This document shows, in pieces, positions 1 through 8,379 of a stretch of 58,241 bases of DNA. Source of the stretch: JAWXVE01 sp044425575 (GTDB lineage Bacteria; Bacillota; Clostridia; Lachnospirales; Lachnospiraceae). The DNA lies in the NCBI GenBank assembly GCA_044425575.1, contig JAWXVE010000004.1, positions 1-58,241 on the forward strand, written 5' to 3'. Position 1 is the stretch's first letter, and every line of letters starts with the position of its first letter. The notes under the pieces were generated by a model. The model did not search any database and was not told the DNA's origin. It saw only the letters and a program-made list of their open reading frames with translations. Position numbers and translations under genes: made by a program.

Positions 1-292
1 TACCATATGAAATTACACTATTCTCAAACAGAGCGTTAACGATTCCTTTTGATGTGCATGTTTGACTACCATATGAAATTACACTATTCTCAAACAGCCT
101 AGTGACTATGGCGAATACAGAACGAGTTTGACTACCATATGAAATTACACTATTCTCAAACGCTCTTGAATCTTAATAGGTCTTTCTCTAGTTTGACTAC
201 CATATGAAATTACACTATTCTCAAACAGTTGTTCATCGCTCTTTATGTAACACATAGTTTGACTACCATATGAAATTACACTATTCTCAAAC
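1..292 (-). CRISPR. Type II-A CRISPR array, leader-proximal part (5 repeats, 4 spacers)
   Basis: There are four full 36-bp repeats at 60-95, 126-161, 191-226 and 257-292, and a 29-nt partial repeat at 1-29 cut by the window edge. All copies are identical where visible. The spacers are 30-59 (30 nt), 96-125 (30), 162-190 (29) and 227-256 (30). Read in the cas-gene direction (minus strand) the repeat begins GTTTGAGAATAG and ends GGTAGTCAAAC, the usual GTTT...AAAC form of type II-A repeats. The tracrRNA anti-repeat at 6330-6360 fits this orientation. The leader lies at 293-393, so the newest spacer is 227-256 and the older spacers lie beyond position 1. No degenerate terminal repeat is seen, so the array continues outside the window. 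Confidence 0.98.
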
Positions 293-393
293 CTCAAATC
301 ACAAATCCAAGAATATAAAAGCCACTACACTTCTAATCTCATATCGCATAAATGTAACTCCTTAATTATATGCTTTAACTCATTCTATGTCAA
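293..393 (-). promoter_or_regulatory. CRISPR leader with consensus promoter and ATTTGAG leader anchor
   Basis: On the minus strand a full-consensus sigma-A promoter is visible: TTGACA at 393-388, a 17-nt spacer, and TATAAT at 370-365. The -35 overlaps the stop codon of csn2. A transcript would start near 358 and run about 65 nt before the first repeat. The leader's last bases against the repeat are ATTTGAG (299-293), the leader-anchoring sequence established for spacer integration in streptococcal type II-A systems. Its presence supports polarised acquisition at this end. Confidence 0.9.
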
Positions 394-1064
394 TAAATTA
401 CACAGTGATCCTCATCAATAATACGGTATATTTCACCGTTCATACGTTTTGTTATACCAAGGGATTCTAACAACAACACCTCTATCTTGTGATACGCTAT
501 ATACTGATAGAATAATTCTTGTTCCTGTTCCGTGAAAATATGCTTAAATTGTGTTAATACAAATATTTTTTTATTAAAAAATCCACTCATAATACGCACG
601 TAATCAATCAAAACATCTAAACACGATGATTCATCACAGTAAAATTGTAAATTAATTGCTTTAAGAATCGTAGATATATCAAGTTCATGATCATATGACA
701 AAGAAAATTCAGACTCTTCCATAATCTCATCAATATACTTCATGATTTGCTGTAGCAAATCACTAGTTTGCATATAATATTTCTCATTTACATACTCCGT
801 TTTTATATATTGATATAATTTGGTTAGGTTCTTACTATAATTTAATTCCAACTGAAAGAAGTCCATAATAACATCCATCTCTTTTATTAGATTTAATTCT
901 TTTCCATCCACATAAATACTGAACTCATTTTCAGCTCCTTTTTGACTAAGCAATAGATCCGCAATAAATTTTTGATAATACTTCTTATTTTCAATTATTA
1001 AAATGGGCACTTCATTTTCATTGCTCTGAAATGATTGTGCGAATAACGGCATACTTAGAATCAT
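390..1064 (-). CDS. csn2: CRISPR-associated protein Csn2 (type II-A)
   Basis: This 224-residue protein is the last gene of the cas operon, in the position and size range of Csn2. Csn2 is a ring-forming tetramer that binds free double-stranded DNA ends and is required, with Cas1, Cas2, Cas9 and tracrRNA, for spacer acquisition in type II-A systems. The start ATG overlaps the cas2 stop in an ATGA arrangement (1061-1064), which indicates translational coupling; a second in-frame ATG lies four codons in. The stop overlaps the -35 of the array promoter. The identification rests mainly on position plus overall look (N-terminal NENEVPILIIEN, acidic and helical middle part); I see no catalytic motif, as expected for the family. 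Confidence 0.9.
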   Translation of the reverse strand: MILSMPLFAQSFQSNENEVPILIIENKKYYQKFIADLLLSQKGAENEFSIYVDGKELNLIKEMDVIMDFFQLELNYSKNLTKLYQYIKTEYVNEKYYMQTSDLLQQIMKYIDEIMEESEFSLSYDHELDISTILKAINLQFYCDESSCLDVLIDYVRIMSGFFNKKIFVLTQFKHIFTEQEQELFYQYIAYHKIEVLLLESLGITKRMNGEIYRIIDEDHCVIY

Positions 1065-1381
1065 AACACTACAAACCTTTCATCACTGTCTATTACCTGC
1101 GATTGCTTCATACCAATAATATATTCCATTTTAGCAAACTGCTTTTCTGTCACGCACAACATTTGTACCAACCCCTCCGATGGTTTGTTTGTTTTTAAGT
1201 TTTTTACTATAGAATCTGCTACAGTTTGATTTAATGCGAGCTTCACATACACCGATTCCTGCATCATTAGAAATCCAGATTTTATCAAAAACTTTCTAAA
1301 TTTTACATAGTGCCTTTTATCACTTGGCGTGATAGATGGCAAATCAAAAAATACAATCACTCTCATAAATCTATAACTCAT
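1061..1381 (-). CDS. cas2: CRISPR-associated endonuclease Cas2
   Basis: This 106-residue protein begins MSYRFMRVIVFFDLP, the ferredoxin-like first strand of Cas2 with the conserved aspartate (D13) after the hydrophobic strand. Cas2 dimers bridge two Cas1 dimers to form the spacer-integration complex. The open frame extends 18 codons upstream, but the ATG at 1381 is preferred: it has an AAAGGG ribosome-binding site just upstream and matches the family N-terminus. It overlaps the end of cas1 by 11 bp, and its stop overlaps the csn2 start, so the three genes are tightly coupled. Length is normal for the family. Confidence 0.95.
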   Translation of the reverse strand: MSYRFMRVIVFFDLPSITPSDKRHYVKFRKFLIKSGFLMMQESVYVKLALNQTVADSIVKNLKTNKPSEGLVQMLCVTEKQFAKMEYIIGMKQSQVIDSDERFVVL

Positions 1382-2243
1382 TTCTATACCCTTTAATTTG
1401 TGTTCCTTCAACTTGATTGAGCACATCGAATACACTTTTCACATAAATTTTAATTGCATTGAGCATATACTGCTTTTGGCCATCTATTTTCACTTGTTTA
1501 TTAAGTATTTGTATTAAGTTCATTTTATCTTCTTTTTTAAACTCAGTACACTCCATATAATAGACTTGTAAGTCGACAATAGGGCGAAATGCCTCCATCA
1601 AATCACATGATAAATTAAATTGATTAAACATATTATCGTGAAAGATACCAATCTGTGTTAAATATCCTTGAGTTACAATTTCTCTGTTAAATGCAGATAA
1701 CAATAAACTGTAACCATAGTTGAGTGCTGCATTTATAGGGGATTCTTTACTCCTTGTAAAAGTTCTCCCAAAAAGTGCATTAAAGTATACTTTCGCAGCG
1801 TGTCCTTCTCTATTGGTGCTATCATAGAACATAATTTGCTCTATATATCGTTCTAGCATAACACTTTCTTTTTTATTAACTAACTGTAATACTTCCGTTT
1901 GCTTTGCAATTTTCTGTGCAACAATTACACTCCATACTTCTCCTTTTACATCATTACTCCATTTTATCTGCATTCGTACTTTTAAACTAGTGTCATGACT
2001 CCCATAATAAGGTGCAATTTCTGAAATAGGATTACGCTTTTCATCACAAAAAATCACTTTTATCTTATTCTTAACTAATTCTGCTAGCAATGCTGTTGTC
2101 ACAGAAGTTGCAGTACTTTCCACTACGAGTACTGCAATCTCCGATAACGCAATTTTAGTAATCATTTCATTTCTAACTACTAAGTAACTAGTTTTTAAAT
2201 CTAATTTAGCAGAACTGCTAATCACTACGACACGAAAACTCAT
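1371..2243 (-). CDS. cas1: CRISPR-associated integrase/endonuclease Cas1 (type II)
   Basis: This 290-residue protein is the metal-dependent integrase that inserts new spacers at the leader-repeat junction. The expected metal ligands can be placed: E146 in NREGHAAK, H202 in GIFHDN, and E217 in CDLMEAFRP. The N-terminal beta domain (VVVISSSAKLDL) and all-alpha C-terminal domain are of normal length for subtype II-A. The gene starts 8 bp after the cas9 stop and runs 11 bp into cas2, so cas9-cas1-cas2-csn2 form one operon. No frameshift or lost catalytic residue is seen, so adaptation is probably functional. Confidence 0.97.
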   Translation of the reverse strand: MSFRVVVISSSAKLDLKTSYLVVRNEMITKIALSEIAVLVVESTATSVTTALLAELVKNKIKVIFCDEKRNPISEIAPYYGSHDTSLKVRMQIKWSNDVKGEVWSVIVAQKIAKQTEVLQLVNKKESVMLERYIEQIMFYDSTNREGHAAKVYFNALFGRTFTRSKESPINAALNYGYSLLLSAFNREIVTQGYLTQIGIFHDNMFNQFNLSCDLMEAFRPIVDLQVYYMECTEFKKEDKMNLIQILNKQVKIDGQKQYMLNAIKIYVKSVFDVLNQVEGTQIKGYRNEL

Positions 2244-2251
2244 AGATACCT

Positions 2252-5200
2252 CTACCCTAATAAATCCATCTCATTCTGATAAATTCCTGTTACAGATTGA
2301 TTGATTAATTTAACCGACGATTTATTCGATATTATTTTGCTTATTAATAAAGTTCCTACATTTTTTCCTGCTCCTAGAAGCGATAAATCGCACTTAACAG
2401 CATTACACTTGAATATTGATAAGATATTTACAAGTATGCGAACTTGGTTTTTCAAAGATGTTTGTGTGAATATATCCCTCTTATCTATCAGTGTCTTAGC
2501 TTGTGCAGCAAAAAATTTCTTGTATATCGTATGCTCCAATTTATCAATACAATACTCATAACACTGTATATTTTCTTCTGCTGTTATACCATCACGCTCA
2601 TTTAATGTTATGCTAGCATTTTCTTTTCTTCTGCTATCGAATTTAACTAGTTGCTTATAATACATGGATTGGTTTGAATCCATCTGCAGTTGCGCTGCAC
2701 CTCTAAATACAACTCGGTCGCCAGTTCTCCCCGATAGATGCATAGGCATACCATCCACGTTAAGCAATGCACCTATCTTTAACTTTCTTACTATTACTTG
2801 AATTTCTTCTAATTGTAATTGCTGTTCTAGATATTCTTCTAGCATCTTTTCATTATTCCGGATTTGGGATGCAAGATAAATCGGAACAAACTCAATGGTC
2901 CGTATACGTTTCTTTTTCGCTGTATGTTCTACCACGCAAAAATATGCCCCTTTAACACTTTTATATCCACCATATTTTTGTAAGTCCATTAACTTTGCAT
3001 CTTGTTGATCACACTGTAGTGGATTTTTAACAGCTCTCTCTCCATTCCCCTTTTTATAAATTGTTTCATCATAAAATTTACCCGTTTGTTCGTAAGAATG
3101 CCTTGTAAATAATATTTTGGCATGTGCAATTGTATTCTTTACAACCGCAATGCTTCTATTATCATCTGCAATCCATGCATAATTGTTATCACTCCCAATA
3201 TTTCGTCCATATAGCACCTCAGGCTTTAAACTATATTGATTAGTAGTAATCTGTTTAAAGAACTTTGTGGTAAATTTCGTATCCCATATATTACCAACTA
3301 CAATATTGAGATAGGCATCATGTGCATGATGATAATCATTGATTTCTCGTACCTTAATAATATCAAAATGTTTACGGAACAAGCTGACGTTTCCAGCTTT
3401 TACATACACTACTTTAGCATTCTTATCTTGATAATATTGTCCAAACAATTCTGCAACTGCCTTAGAGGATTGACTTGTCTCCACCAATTGTCTGGCAATA
3501 AATCCTTCTAGTTCTCTTGGTTCAAAAGGAGTTATTCTCATTAATCTATCATACTTTGTTTTAGTGATTAATTTTTTATCATGCCATAGTTTCCATAGCA
3601 TTTCTTGTCTATATTCACCAGGAATTGGATATATATTAGACTTCTTCGCATTAGCACTACGATATACAAGAACCAAATTATTATGAATACTGTCATCTTT
3701 AGTAATGGATTGAGGATATATATGCTCAATGTCATATAAATTCCCATTATTCAAATCCTCTAATTCAATTGTCCTGCCTGTATAAGCACACCTTCCCAAT
3801 TGTGTGAAATATAGAAATATTTTCTTCTGACGAAGTCTAGATTCATCCATACCATCTAAAGTATTATATAATTGTGCATACTCATTTTTAATAATTTTAT
3901 AGGAATTCATCAGCTCCCTCTTACGAGAATTAGATCTGATTTTTTCACCTTCTGCACGAGTAACTTCTACAAACAACTTCTCTGGTGTTCCTTGCATAAT
4001 TTTTTCTACTTCTTGTACAATTTGCACACTTTGCCAAATTGATTTTTTTACTGCTGGCGAACAATATAAATCTTTAATATCATCATATTTGATTTGTTCT
4101 AAATTAGAAATACCATTCATGCTATCGATTGTAATTCTATATTCATATTCACTAGAGAGTAACTGCATTAAATTAAGATTCGTTTCATACAAAGCCCTTA
4201 TAATGCTAATCGCTTCTCCTGTTTCATGGTCAGGTGCGTACACCGTGGTAAGAAATTCTTTCGAAAACTTTCCCCACCCACTATACTTTAATTTGCTAAT
4301 GGCTCTTACATATACCTTTAATTGCGGGTACGCCATATCAATTTTATGTTGTAGTAGTGCTTTATCATCGGAAAATAATACAATCCATTTGATTAGATTT
4401 TCTACCATGCCCTCATCATAATCCTCACCTAGTAATGATTTGAATGCAATATACGACTCTAAGGAAGACTTGAAATCTCCATCTATTCCTGTCAACACCA
4501 TATCCTTTGAGGCATACGAAATCTTTCGTAAATATGCTTTCACCTTTGCTTGTGTTACTTTCTTCTCACGTTCAAATACATTGTGATATAATTCTTGCTT
4601 TATTTCTACCGGAAGTTTATTCCCATCTATTTTCAGATTATTTAATTCATTTAACACCATATATCTACTATATAAAATTGATTTCTGTGGAATGACATCT
4701 TTTCCTTTTAGATAAGTGCATTCATTTGTCATTCTACGAATGAAGCATTCTGCGCTTTCTTCTTTGTCAACTATTTCATTAAAGTTCCATGGATATATTT
4801 TCGCACCTTCCATCTCTGATTTTTTAACAATCCACGCATGCTCAGAATGCTGATTTAACGGTCCTACGTAATATGGAATTCTATATAGAAATATTGATTC
4901 AATCTTATCGCTCACTACATATCCATTTTGCTCTTTCGTCAGAAACGGGAACTTGTCCTTATTAACTTCAAGTATTTTATTTAACTCTGTTAAATTTACT
5001 TGGTACGGAATAACTCCATTTTCCTTTACTCGTTGTTTCGGCAACAATATATTCAATTTTAGTTTATCAATAATTGCAATATGTTCTGGATTAACAATTT
5101 CATCTTCTATGCCATTAAATTTTTTTAATAAATATTTGCATAAGTCTTCTTCCGAACAAGCTTTATTAACAATTGGTATTTTTCGTTTATTTTTCATGGT

Positions 5201-6286
5201 CATGCCAATATATGTGGCGTAATTCACTTCTTTATCTGAAGCTTGAAAGATTTCTTTATATTCAGTTGGTATATATTCTCTCACCATCTCTTTTAACATT
5301 GCCAGTTCTTCTTTGTGTAAATCATACGTATGTATTTTGGCATCAGAAATAGTTGTAGGTACTCCATTTTTTTGCGGTGCCGATAGAATATCAACCAAAA
5401 CCGACCAATCATAGATTGCCTTTGCAAGTTCGATTATTATAGATTTTTCATCGAGCTTTCCTTCTATTTCAGGATACTCTTCTTCAAATTTATTCTTAAA
5501 TGACAGTTTTTTGTCGTGTAATTCCTCTTCTAGACTTTGTTCACCAAATAACTTCTTTAACGAAACGCTACCACCTATTAATAACTTAATAAATTCCTTT
5601 TGTCCTATTGAAGGCTTTGCATCCATTAACTGTTGGATACCATATTCTTTTTGTCGCTGCGAACTATTTTTATCTTTCAAGATATTTTCTAGCTGTTGGA
5701 CATCTTCAATATTTAATTTCAGCCCATCATAGTCACCATCTAACACCTCATTCATGGATTTGTATACATTAATAAAATTAGATATTTCACCGAAATCAAT
5801 TCCTTGAAACAAAAAATGCCCCCGATGTTTTAGAATATGCTCTATACCTAGATAAAGAAGCCTAATATCATCTACTTCTCCCATCATTAATGCTTTTCTT
5901 AAATGGTATATTGTTTTATATTGTTCATGGTAATTTTTATCCACATAATTCAAATCGTTAAACAACGTATTATTTTGGCATACACTTTTATCTTCTGAAT
6001 GATACATACCTTCCTTTAATCTTAGGAAAAAATCTGGATCTTGTAGCATGATTTCTTCCATGAATATACCTTGCAACAACTGAACTCTTTCTTTTCTACG
6101 TGCTAGCCGTCTTCTGTTAGAACGTAATACTCTTCTCTCTTCCGCAGTTTCACCACTTTCAAACAATCGAGTTCCTATTAAATTCTTTTTCCCTTTTCGC
6201 ATAACGTTATATTCCATATCTGTCACACAGTATCCTACGGAATCTGTACCAATATCCAATCCCACATAATATTTTTGTTTTTTCAC
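2252..6286 (-). CDS. cas9: CRISPR-associated endonuclease Cas9 (type II-A, 1344 aa)
   Basis: RNA-guided nuclease that cuts DNA matched by the crRNA:tracrRNA duplex. All catalytic motifs are intact: RuvC-I D11 (GLDIGTDS); an arginine-rich bridge helix near residues 55-75 (RRRLARRKER); RuvC-II E774 (LFVEVTRAEGEK); HNH D852/H855 (DIEHIYPQS); RuvC-III H987/D990 (HHAHDAYLN). Length is close to the 1368 residues of S. pyogenes Cas9. The C-terminus keeps the family ending (NQSVTGIYQNEMDLLG), but where S. pyogenes has DRKRYTST, with its two PAM-reading arginines, this protein has DLSLLGAGKNVGTL. An NGG PAM is therefore unlikely. The start is a GTG, with a strong AGGGAGG ribosome-binding site at 6294-6300. 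The -35 of the divergent tracrRNA promoter begins directly at this start codon. Confidence 0.98.
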   Translation of the reverse strand: MKKQKYYVGLDIGTDSVGYCVTDMEYNVMRKGKKNLIGTRLFESGETAEERRVLRSNRRRLARRKERVQLLQGIFMEEIMLQDPDFFLRLKEGMYHSEDKSVCQNNTLFNDLNYVDKNYHEQYKTIYHLRKALMMGEVDDIRLLYLGIEHILKHRGHFLFQGIDFGEISNFINVYKSMNEVLDGDYDGLKLNIEDVQQLENILKDKNSSQRQKEYGIQQLMDAKPSIGQKEFIKLLIGGSVSLKKLFGEQSLEEELHDKKLSFKNKFEEEYPEIEGKLDEKSIIIELAKAIYDWSVLVDILSAPQKNGVPTTISDAKIHTYDLHKEELAMLKEMVREYIPTEYKEIFQASDKEVNYATYIGMTMKNKRKIPIVNKACSEEDLCKYLLKKFNGIEDEIVNPEHIAIIDKLKLNILLPKQRVKENGVIPYQVNLTELNKILEVNKDKFPFLTKEQNGYVVSDKIESIFLYRIPYYVGPLNQHSEHAWIVKKSEMEGAKIYPWNFNEIVDKEESAECFIRRMTNECTYLKGKDVIPQKSILYSRYMVLNELNNLKIDGNKLPVEIKQELYHNVFEREKKVTQAKVKAYLRKISYASKDMVLTGIDGDFKSSLESYIAFKSLLGEDYDEGMVENLIKWIVLFSDDKALLQHKIDMAYPQLKVYVRAISKLKYSGWGKFSKEFLTTVYAPDHETGEAISIIRALYETNLNLMQLLSSEYEYRITIDSMNGISNLEQIKYDDIKDLYCSPAVKKSIWQSVQIVQEVEKIMQGTPEKLFVEVTRAEGEKIRSNSRKRELMNSYKIIKNEYAQLYNTLDGMDESRLRQKKIFLYFTQLGRCAYTGRTIELEDLNNGNLYDIEHIYPQSITKDDSIHNNLVLVYRSANAKKSNIYPIPGEYRQEMLWKLWHDKKLITKTKYDRLMRITPFEPRELEGFIARQLVETSQSSKAVAELFGQYYQDKNAKVVYVKAGNVSLFRKHFDIIKVREINDYHHAHDAYLNIVVGNIWDTKFTTKFFKQITTNQYSLKPEVLYGRNIGSDNNYAWIADDNRSIAVVKNTIAHAKILFTRHSYEQTGKFYDETIYKKGNGERAVKNPLQCDQQDAKLMDLQKYGGYKSVKGAYFCVVEHTAKKKRIRTIEFVPIYLASQIRNNEKMLEEYLEQQLQLEEIQVIVRKLKIGALLNVDGMPMHLSGRTGDRVVFRGAAQLQMDSNQSMYYKQLVKFDSRRKENASITLNERDGITAEENIQCYEYCIDKLEHTIYKKFFAAQAKTLIDKRDIFTQTSLKNQVRILVNILSIFKCNAVKCDLSLLGAGKNVGTLLISKIISNKSSVKLINQSVTGIYQNEMDLLG

Positions 6287-6316
6287 TTGACAACCTCCCT
6301 TTTTTGTTTTATTATA
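6287..6316. promoter_or_regulatory. Divergent tracrRNA/cas9 promoter with shared -10 region
   Basis: On the plus strand TTGACA (6287-6292), a 17-nt spacer and TATTAT (6310-6315) form a near-consensus promoter for the tracrRNA, with a start expected near 6322. On the minus strand a perfect TATAAT (6316-6311) covers the same bases and would drive cas9 with an untranslated leader of only about 18 nt that holds the ribosome-binding site. No good minus-strand -35 is seen at the right distance (ATATGG at 6339-6334). The cas9 half is therefore an inference, and the tracrRNA half is well supported. Confidence 0.75.
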
Positions 6317-6321
6317 TAATT

Positions 6322-6436
6322 AATTTCGTACTACCATATGAAATTACACTATAAGTTCAAATAAGAATTTATTCTATCCGCCGCAAGGCTCCGTTGTTCG
6401 GATACCTACAAATCATTTGATTTTGTAGGTTTTTTT
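6322..6436 (+). ncRNA. tracrRNA (trans-activating CRISPR RNA)
   Basis: This gene lies just upstream of cas9 and points away from it. Positions 6330-6352 are a 23-nt perfect complement to the crRNA repeat (upper stem). Next come the AAGU bulge (6353-6356), opposite GA of the repeat, and a six-pair lower stem UCAAAU against GUUUGA. This is the same repeat:anti-repeat design as in S. pyogenes. Downstream I see an AAUAA/UUAUU hairpin, then a stem UAUCCG/CGGAUA enclosing a GCC-GCAA-GGC hairpin with a GNRA loop, then the terminator. The 5' part before the anti-repeat is short (about 8 nt), so there is no obvious long-form guide segment from this start site. Confidence 0.93.
6404..6436 (+). terminator. 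Intrinsic terminator of the tracrRNA
   Basis: A hairpin with arms ACCTACAAA and TTTGTAGGT, extended inward by ATCA/TGAT, is followed by seven T. It ends the tracrRNA and also forms its last hairpin. In the minus direction the hairpin has no U-tract, so it is probably one-way; leftward transcripts from the broken regulator gene could read through antisense to the tracrRNA. Confidence 0.88.
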
Positions 6437-6488
6437 ATTGTACTTTCTTTCATTATACACCCACAAGCCCAAACACACAACATCTCCC

Positions 6489-7292
6489 CTAATAATACTT
6501 CAAATTCCCCTCCAGCAATTCTTTCATTTTCCTTCGCACCTCTACCGGCTTTAGAAACTCCGCACTTCCCAATTCTACGTGATTCATAGGTGCCAACCTG
6601 AAATTGTGCAAATAGCTCTTCACCCATTCGTTTCGTATCCATTAGGACAATCTCCTGTAACTTATCTACTCGATAACACCGCTCCTGCAACTTGCCGTTA
6701 CGTTCTTCTACATCATACCCATATAGATAATAACGTTCATTTGCCCAGATTAGCCCCCACGGATTCATGGTATAATACTTATCCTGTGCCTGTACTAACT
6801 GTTTCTCCTTATTCCATCTTAAATAACGAAATCTAATTTGCACTTCCTGCCTCAGTGCATCTTGAATGGTATTCACTAGCTTTAAGATTTTCTTGTTTTC
6901 CGCCTTTGCAACGGTAACACCTAATATATTTCGATCCAGTTCCTTGGCTTCATAACAACTACGTAACTGCTTTAATTTATAATTTAACTGTTTTGCCACA
7001 CCTTGTTCTATGAAATTAGAAGCATTTACAGCATCCATTAATAACGTGACTTCTTCTATCGTTATATTGCGGTCCACTAGATAATACTTGGCTTGTCTAC
7101 CGCGTCCCATAACTAGATCAATCCCCAGTTCATCTCTTAATTGTTTCATATACTTAATTGCTGTTTCATCGCTACACTCCAGTCCCCTTTCACTTAGGTG
7201 GCTTAAGATTTCTTGCATAGATAGTTGGGCTGCAAATCCGTGTAGTAATGTAGAATTTCATAGAGTGCAATAGTATGATTGCGATGACTCAT
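6489..7292 (-). pseudogene. Broken WYL-domain transcriptional regulator
   Basis: The gene would start at ATG 7292 (ribosome-binding site GGGGTGGG), giving MSHRNHTIALYEILHYYTDLQP, a normal start for an HTH-WYL regulator. A one-base loss near 7226 then shifts the frame. The main reading frame (from 7218) carries the rest of the winged helix (SERGLECSDETAIKYMKQL) and the WYL region (NPWGLIWANERYYLYGYD). After residue FAQFQVG (near 6590) the family ending is found in another frame (ELGSAEFLKPVEV...NLKYY, stop at 6489), and the roughly 85 residues of the C-terminal WCX domain that should lie between are missing. WYL proteins are nucleic-acid or nucleotide-responsive regulators often found beside CRISPR and other defence loci. 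This copy carries two independent lesions and is probably dead. Confidence 0.8.
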
Positions 7293-7354
7293 CTGCTTCC
7301 CACCCCCTCTGTTCTAATGTTTTAACCATTATACCATATTTTCCCATATAAATT

Positions 7355-7396
7355 AACGGAATAATTCGTTAATTTACACGAATCATTCCGTTTTTT
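7355..7396. terminator. Inverted repeat, probable bidirectional terminator
   Basis: Arms AACGGAATAATTCG and CGAATCATTCCGTT (one mismatch) surround a 10-nt loop, followed on the plus strand by six T and on the minus strand by a T-rich run. It lies directly after the ZIP transporter gene (minus strand) and before the regulator remnant, so ending the ZIP transcript is the likely job. Confidence 0.7.
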
Positions 7397-7414
7397 CAAA
7401 TAATGCTATTATTT

Positions 7415-8214
7415 CTACAGGAATAACAACAAACTCACTGCCATTACCACCATTCCACCAATCAATCCGTACATGGCATGATGGTGCTTACCATATTCTC
7501 TTGCACAAGGTAGCAATTCATCCAAGGAGATAAATACCATGATGCCTGCTACCCCTGCAAATAATATTCCGTAAACAGTATCACTCATAATGGGCATTAA
7601 TATCAACCAACCCAGTAACGCACCTACTGGTTCCGACAACCCTGATGCAAAAGAATAGAGAAATGCTTTCTTCTTAGAACCTGTTGCATGATACACAGGG
7701 ACTGACACTGCAATCCCTTCTGGTATATTATGCATGGCAATGGCTACCACTATGGGAATTGCCACTTCTGGTGACTGCATAGCTGAGATAAACGTAGCAA
7801 GTCCTTCTGGGAAGTTGTGAATCGCTATGGCTACTGCTGTAAAGATGCCCATGCGCATTAATCGATGTTCTTTGGCTTCTTCCACCTCGCCTTCTTCATA
7901 GTGTAACATTTCATGAGGATTCTCTTTACTCGGAATCAGCATATCAATAATGGCTATTAATAGGATTCCACCAAAAAAGACACCACTGTTGCAATTGCAC
8001 CTCCTTTTTCCCCCAATTCCACAGACAACGATTCCTGCGCCTTAGGAAAGATTTCAATCATAGACACATATAACATCACTCCTGCAGAAAATCCCAAACT
8101 AATGGATAGAAATACTTTATTCGTACTCTTTGAGAAGAATGCAATTAAGCTCCCAATTCCTGTGCATAATCCCGCTATTACGGTCATTCCAAATGCTAAT
8201 ATTATCTGATCCAT
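7415..8214 (-). pseudogene. zupT: ZIP family metal transporter (ZupT-like), frameshifted
   Basis: Two adjoining frames together give a full ZIP transporter, a membrane carrier that imports zinc, iron or manganese. The first frame (from ATG 8214) holds membrane segments 1-3 and ends after GGAIATVVSF. The second continues with IDMLIPSKENPHE and carries both metal-site helices, HNFPEGLA and HNIPEGIAV, and the final membrane segments. The break is in a run of six T on the minus strand (7973-7978): one more T restores SFFGGILLIAIIDML without a gap. The rest is undamaged. It is therefore either a very recent mutation, a phase-variable homopolymer, or a sequencing error. The start is uncertain; a TTG at 8247 is less likely. 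Confidence 0.85.
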
Positions 8215-8379
8215 TATAATAACCATCCCTTTCTCAAAATCTGGCAACTTTGGACCGTAAGGTTCAAATTGCCGTGTGAAAAATTTTATTTTTTACACTA
8301 CTTCCTTCCAGCTTCTTTTTATTAGTAAGCTTATGCTAACTAAACAGTAGCATAACACTTTTCTTCTGTCAATTCCTTC

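Noticed and set aside
1061..1435. Longer Cas2 start at 1435
   Set aside because: It would overlap cas1 by 65 bp and adds residues not found in the family; ATG 1381 has its own ribosome-binding site.
2301..5732. Several plus-strand open frames of 60-110 codons inside cas9
   Set aside because: They lie antisense to a gene with all Cas9 motifs, lack ribosome-binding sites and read as low-complexity hydrophobic sequence.
6293..6320. TATAAT at 6315-6320 as the -10 of the tracrRNA promoter
   Set aside because: Its distance from TTGACA (6287-6292) is 22 nt, too long. TATTAT at 6310-6315 gives the ideal 17 nt.
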